A DNA stretch of 64,000 nt. It comes from Caballeronia jiangsuensis. GTDB lineage: Bacteria; Pseudomonadota; Gammaproteobacteria; Burkholderiales; Burkholderiaceae. The position numbers and the translations under genes were made by a program. Location: positions 40,008 through 104,007 of the forward strand of contig JFHF01000031.1 of assembly GCA_000648925.1 (NCBI GenBank), in the 5' to 3' direction. Shown here in pieces: positions 60,137-64,000 of the stretch (the stretch's first letter is position 1; each line of letters opens with the position of its first letter). The notes below the pieces were generated by a model. That model made no database searches and was not told the DNA's origin. It saw only the letters and a list, made by a program, of their open reading frames with translations.

Positions 60137-61348
60137 ATGTCCGACACCACCCGTCGCCGGCCCGATGGCCGGCTGATCCTGTTGCTCGGCGCGCTCGCCG
60201 CGTGCGGCCCGCTGTCGATCGACATGTATCTGCCGAGCCTGCCTTCGCTCGCCGCCTCGTTCGGCACGAGCCCGGCCGCCGCGCAAAGCACGCTCACGAG
60301 CTTCATGTTCGGCTTCTCGTTCGGCATGCTGCTCTATGGCCCGATGTCCGATGCCTACGGCCGCCGGCCCGTGCTGCTCGGTGGCATCGCGCTGTACGCG
60401 CTCGCGAGCATCGGCTGCGCGGTGGCGTTTTCCATCGATGCGCTCGTCCTCGTGCGCTTTCTGCAGGCGCTCGGTGCGGGCGCGGCGTCGGTGCTCGCGC
60501 GCGCCATCGCCCGCGATGCCCACGAACCGGGCGACGCCGCCCGCGTGCTGTCGATGCTTTCCATCGTCACGTCGATCGGACCGTTGCTCGCGCCGCTGAT
60601 CGGCGGGCAATTGCTGCTGCTCGGCGGCTGGCGGGTCGTGTTCGTCGCGCTGACGCTCTTCGGCCTGACCTGCGCGGTGACCGCCTTTCTGCGCGTGCCC
60701 GAGACCTGGCCGAAAGAGAAGCGCGCGAGCGCGGCGGTGGGCAAGTCGTTCGCCGCGTATGGCCATCTGCTGACCGATCCCGTCACCTGGGGCCACATGA
60801 TGTGCGGCGGCATGGCGTTCGCGTCGATGTTCGCGTACATCACCGCGACGCCGTTCGTCTATATCGATTACTTCCACGTGAAGCCGCAGTACTACGGGCT
60901 GCTGTTCGGCCTGAACATCATCGGGATCATCGCGGGGAATGTGCTCAACACGAAGTTCGTCGGCCGCGTCGGCGCGATGAAGATGATCTCGGCCGCGTCG
61001 TTCGTGAGCGTCGCGGCGGCGCTCGCGGTCGCGCTCGTGTCGCTGACGGGCTGGGGCGGCTTGTGGTCGATCGTGGCGACGCTGTTTTTCGTCGTCGGCG
61101 TGGTGGGTCTGCTGTCGGCCAATTGCACGACCGAACTGATGCACCGCTATCCGCGCAACGCGGGCGCGGCCGCCGCCGTGTTCGGCGCGATGCAACTCGC
61201 GCTCGGCGCGCTCGCGAGTCTCGCGGTCGGGCTCTTTCACGATGTGTCGCCGCACGGCATGGGCATCGTGATCGGCGTATGCGGCGTGCTGACCTTTGCC
61301 GGGCGCACGCTGGTGCTGCGCTCGCATGCGGTGCCGGTAAAGGTCTGA
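60137..61348 (+). CDS. Bcr/CflA family MFS drug exporter
   Basis: A 403-residue 12-helix major facilitator. The start region gives LLLGALAACGPLSIDMYLPS (D in helix 1), and loop 2-3 has GPMSDAYGRRPVLLGGIAL, the MFS signature; RFLQALGAGAASVLARAIAR is the Bcr/CflA motif. Members export bicyclomycin, chloramphenicol or sulfonamides by proton antiport. No regulator gene is adjacent. It converges on the prolyl oligopeptidase gene with a gap of one base. Confidence 0.9.
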   Translation: MSDTTRRRPDGRLILLLGALAACGPLSIDMYLPSLPSLAASFGTSPAAAQSTLTSFMFGFSFGMLLYGPMSDAYGRRPVLLGGIALYALASIGCAVAFSIDALVLVRFLQALGAGAASVLARAIARDAHEPGDAARVLSMLSIVTSIGPLLAPLIGGQLLLLGGWRVVFVALTLFGLTCAVTAFLRVPETWPKEKRASAAVGKSFAAYGHLLTDPVTWGHMMCGGMAFASMFAYITATPFVYIDYFHVKPQYYGLLFGLNIIGIIAGNVLNTKFVGRVGAMKMISAASFVSVAAALAVALVSLTGWGGLWSIVATLFFVVGVVGLLSANCTTELMHRYPRNAGAAAAVFGAMQLALGALASLAVGLFHDVSPHGMGIVIGVCGVLTFAGRTLVLRSHAVPVKV

Positions 61349-61349
61349 A

Positions 61350-63461
61350 TCAGGCGAGCGGCCCGATCGTCGATGCGAGGAACGTGAACGCGGCCGCTTC
61401 CGCCTGCGCGATCGCTTCGGGCTCGACGCCCGCGCCGTGTCCGCCGTCGCCGGTTTCCTGATACCAGACGTTCGCGTGACCCTGCGCCTGCATCTTCGCG
61501 GCCATCTTGCGCGCGTGGCCAGGATGCACGCGATCATCGCTCGTCGATGACGTGAAAAGCACCGGCGGATACGCGACATCCGCCTTCACGTTCTGATACG
61601 GCGAGTACGCCATCAGATGACGCAGATCGGCGGGGTCGTCGGGATCGCCGTATTCGTCGATCCACGATGCCCCTTGCAGCAGCAAGTGAAAGCGCGCCAT
61701 GTCGAGCAGCGGCACTTCCGACAGCACCGCGCCGAAAAGCTCGGGCCGCTGGACCATGCACACGCCCGTGAGCAGGCCGCCGTTGCTGCCGCCGCGGATC
61801 GCCAGTTGCTTGGCCGTGGTGACGCCCGTATCGATGAGCGCCTCGGCTACCGCGCTGAAATCGTCGAAGGAAATCTGGCGATTCTCACGCAACGCCGCCT
61901 GATGCCACGCCGGACCGAATTCGCCGCCGCCGCGAATGTTCGCGACCGCGTAAAGCCCGCCGCGTTCGAGCCACGCGATGCCGGTCGTCGCGTCGTAGCC
62001 GGGATCGAGCGCGACTTCGAAGCCGCCGTAACCGTAGAGCAGGCAAGGGCGCGCGTCCGTGCGGGTATCGACGTCACGTCCGATCAGCCAGTAGGGAATG
62101 CGCTCGCCGTCCGGCGCGACCGCGTGGCGGCGCACGGCCGAGAGGCCCGTCGCGTCGAACTGTGCGGGAAGGCGCGCGAGCAGTTGCCACGGCGCGTCGT
62201 TCGCGAGATCGGCGTGATACAGCGACGGCGGCGTCAGAAAGTGCTCGACGTGGATGAGCACGGTGTCGTCACGCTCGCTGTCGATCGAATCGACCCAGGA
62301 CTGGCTCGCTTCCGGCAGCGCGAAGCCGCGCGCCTGCCACTCGCCTTCGAGCGTCGCGGGCGGGCGCAGCAGCGTGACGCGCGGCGTGCCGTCGTCCATC
62401 TGCGAGACGACCAGCCAGTGTTTCGTGAAGTCGATGCCGGCAAGCACGAGCCGATCGGATGGCGTGAACAATGGCGTGAAGTGACGCGAGCCGTCGAGAA
62501 ACGCGTCGCGCCGGATCACGGTCAGCGTGCCGGGCGCGTGGCGACGGCCGCCCGCGTTCCAGAACTTGCGCGGCGTCACGAACAGCCAGCCGTTCCAGTG
62601 CTCGATTTCCGCGTGCGCCGGCAGGTCGTATTGACGCCATTCGTTCGATGTTTCGTCGAGCCAATAGTTGAGCGTGTCATAGAACGACACTGCGCGCGAT
62701 GCGAGATGCAGCTTTTCGATGGGATCGTAGTCCACGCCCGCCGATACATCGCGCCGGTTGCCGTCGAACACGACGGGCGCATCCGCGAGCGGCGTGCCGC
62801 GCTTCCAGCGGCGCGCTTCGCGTGGAAAGCCGGATGTCGTGAGGGCGGGGCGCGGGTTTGTCTTGCTGTCGTCCCAGCCGACATAGACCGTGTCGCGATC
62901 GATCCGCGAGATATCGTGCTTGCCGACGTCGGGCAGCACGAAGCCATCCGCGACGAAGCTTTTCGACGCGATGTCGAACTCGCGCACCATGCACGCGTCC
63001 GAGCCGCCCGGCGACAGGCTCACGAGCGCGCGATCGTAGTCGGGGTAGAGCATGTCGAAGTCGGCGAGCGCCCAGCGGGTGTCGTCGTTGTCTTGCGTGT
63101 TGAGGTCGAGGGCGTCGACGTCGAGGATCGTTTCCCACACGGGCTTGCCTTCCAGCCACGAAGCCCACGGCGTGCGTCGCACGATGCCGAGCGGATGCGC
63201 GTCGTCCTGCCAGGTGTTGTAGGCCCAGTCGCCATAGCGCGAGCACGACACGATGCGGTCCTGCGATGTGTAGGCTTTTTCGAGCCTTGCGGCGAGTGTG
63301 CGCGCTTCTGGCGTGTTGCCGAACGCGGTTTCGGTGCGGTGGTTCTGGCTATCGACCCAGGCTTGCACGCGGGCATCGTCGAGCGCTTCGAGGCCGATGT
63401 AGGGGTCGGGGGCGTTCGACGGAGTCCAAGTCGGTTCGGGATGCGTGGTGGGGAGAGTCAT
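61350..63461 (-). CDS. S9 family prolyl oligopeptidase
   Basis: A 703-residue cytosolic serine peptidase with an N-terminal seven-bladed beta-propeller (about 70-400) and a C-terminal alpha/beta hydrolase. The nucleophile is in AIRGGSNGGLLTGVCMVQ, the Asp is in FTSSTSDDRVHPGHA, and the His is in TGDGGHGAGVEP. YGYGGFEVALDPGYDATTGI and RGGGEFGPAWHQAA are typical of prolyl endopeptidases. It cleaves short peptides after Pro. Start at MTLPTTHPEP (63461); no signal peptide, so it is probably cytoplasmic. Confidence 0.9.
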   Translation of the reverse strand: MTLPTTHPEPTWTPSNAPDPYIGLEALDDARVQAWVDSQNHRTETAFGNTPEARTLAARLEKAYTSQDRIVSCSRYGDWAYNTWQDDAHPLGIVRRTPWASWLEGKPVWETILDVDALDLNTQDNDDTRWALADFDMLYPDYDRALVSLSPGGSDACMVREFDIASKSFVADGFVLPDVGKHDISRIDRDTVYVGWDDSKTNPRPALTTSGFPREARRWKRGTPLADAPVVFDGNRRDVSAGVDYDPIEKLHLASRAVSFYDTLNYWLDETSNEWRQYDLPAHAEIEHWNGWLFVTPRKFWNAGGRRHAPGTLTVIRRDAFLDGSRHFTPLFTPSDRLVLAGIDFTKHWLVVSQMDDGTPRVTLLRPPATLEGEWQARGFALPEASQSWVDSIDSERDDTVLIHVEHFLTPPSLYHADLANDAPWQLLARLPAQFDATGLSAVRRHAVAPDGERIPYWLIGRDVDTRTDARPCLLYGYGGFEVALDPGYDATTGIAWLERGGLYAVANIRGGGEFGPAWHQAALRENRQISFDDFSAVAEALIDTGVTTAKQLAIRGGSNGGLLTGVCMVQRPELFGAVLSEVPLLDMARFHLLLQGASWIDEYGDPDDPADLRHLMAYSPYQNVKADVAYPPVLFTSSTSDDRVHPGHARKMAAKMQAQGHANVWYQETGDGGHGAGVEPEAIAQAEAAAFTFLASTIGPLA

Positions 63462-63611
63462 GCGATGCGGGCACTTTGAAATGCAAAACGACGATTGTGC
63501 CTGCAATGGGGCGAAGGGGGTATCGCGGGCGGTTTGGAACGTGTCGGGCTTCTGTGGATGGCCTGTGTTCGTGTCGGTTTATTAGCACTGCCCCTCCCCG
63601 GGGCGGGGGTC

Positions 63612-63637
63612 ACTTTCTTTGCTGCTGCAAAGAAAGT
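63612..63637. repeat. 26-base palindrome
   Basis: Perfect inverted repeat ACTTTCTTTGC - TGCT - GCAAAGAAAGT, directly followed by a further AACCAAAGAAAG. I recall this sequence type as a common dispersed intergenic motif of Paraburkholderia/Caballeronia genomes; that cannot be checked here. Confidence 0.75.
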
Positions 63638-63786
63638 AACCAAAGAAAGCAGCTTCTCACCGCCCGCGGTCACACGCACGTTGGCCATGCTTGGCAGCCG
63701 TCGTTGGCCCTCGCCTAAGTGTCGCCCTCGAAGGAACAATCGGGCTTGGCTCGCGCACGGTCTGACAAGCTAGTTGTTTTAGGGCG

Positions 63787-63928
63787 CTGGTTCAGCACCA
63801 AATAGCTTCGGCACAGCGCTTCGCGCTGCCGTTGGGTATGCGAGGGAAACCGTCGAGGAAGAAGCGCACGCGCACCCGATTGACCCATCGGCCGCGTAGC
63901 GGGCCGGAGCTATCTGGTGCTGAACCAG
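63787..63928. repeat. Long inverted repeat with 21-base arms
   Basis: The left arm 63787-63807 and the right arm 63908-63928 pair at 20 of 21 positions (CTGGTTCAGCACCAAATAGC against GCTATCTGGTGCTGAACCAG), and pairing continues a few bases inward (TCGGC/GCCGG). The 100 bp between contain smaller GC-rich stems. The whole could fold as one long structured RNA or be a non-autonomous element. Confidence 0.65.
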
Positions 63929-64000
63929 TCTGTTGTGTGGTGCGATGAGTCGGACCGTGCGCGGTCCAAGCCCTTATCTGCTTGTGGGGGCACTCGCTAG

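Larger units (their letters stand above)
63462..64000. other. Intergenic region with palindromic repeats
   Basis: No gene is supported. A short frame at 63495-63773 is a chance reading through the palindrome below and is not counted. The region continues off the right edge. Confidence 0.6.

Noticed and set aside
63495..63773. A 92-codon frame containing GVTFFAAAKKVTKESS
   Set aside because: The distinctive peptide is a translation of the 26-base palindrome and its flank. The frame lacks a ribosome site and is better explained as a repeat element.

Overview
The window reads as a chromosomal segment of a GC-rich Burkholderiales bacterium, most likely Caballeronia, Paraburkholderia or Burkholderia. 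The inference rests on the order rph-yicC-gmk-rpoZ-spoT and then greB, a Burkholderia-type trimeric porin, a class I fbp, the XdhABC/guanine deaminase purine cluster and the codon bias. It is mostly core genome, with one AT-richer accessory patch at about 25-28.2 kb. No integrase, transposase, CRISPR array, rRNA or phage module is visible.

Layout. 0-7 kb: rdgB (5' end only), rph, yicC, gmk, rpoZ, a SpoT/RelA homologue, a NinX-like protein, two tRNA-Arg(ACG) genes and greB. 7-12.5 kb: porin, a candidate small RNA, small proteins, an exonuclease/GIY-YIG fusion, a secreted chorismate mutase and tRNA-Thr(CGT). 12.5-17.3 kb: fbp, pepN and a DUF4136 lipoprotein. 17.5-24.7 kb: seven same-strand genes, most overlapping by a few bases, that form a complete phosphonate operon. 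It holds PEP mutase fused to a second nucleotidyltransferase domain, phosphonopyruvate decarboxylase, 2-aminoethylphosphonate (AEP) transaminase, a stand-alone nucleotidyltransferase, a CDP-alcohol phosphatidyltransferase, a 2-oxoglutarate/Fe(II) oxygenase and a flippase-like membrane protein. 25-28.2 kb: a Tle1-type (DUF2235) lipase effector with its DUF3304 lipoprotein immunity partner, preceded by an eroded tandem copy of the same pair. 28.3-37.6 kb: purine-base salvage and catabolism (guaD, purine permease, adenine/adenosine deaminase, xdhC, xdhB, xdhA). 37.8-45 kb: dsbB, amidase, hemN, YkgJ-like, DUF1439, uppP, trmB, tRNA-Gly(CCC) and YggT. 45-53 kb: small proteins, a PLP dehydratase, LysE exporter, asparaginase, ubiD and a lytic transglycosylase with an unusual leader. 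52.8-64 kb: aminotransferase, nusB, ribH-ribBX-ribE-ribD, hemL, an EVE-like protein, an MFS exporter, a prolyl oligopeptidase and a palindromic intergenic repeat.

The most interesting system is the 17.5-24.7 kb operon. Read as a pathway, it converts PEP to phosphonopyruvate, phosphonoacetaldehyde and AEP. It then probably makes a CMP-activated phosphonate, transfers it to a lipid or other alcohol acceptor at the membrane, tailors it by oxidation and moves it across the membrane. That would be a bacterial phosphonolipid or phosphonate-decorated envelope. The enzyme steps up to AEP are well supported by motifs; the lipid destination is inference.

Other points worth checking: a three-hairpin small RNA candidate upstream of the porin; a promoter-terminator pair inside the lytic transglycosylase leader; an in-frame XdhB-XdhC junction next to a five-base homopolymer; and the decaying effector/immunity duplicate.
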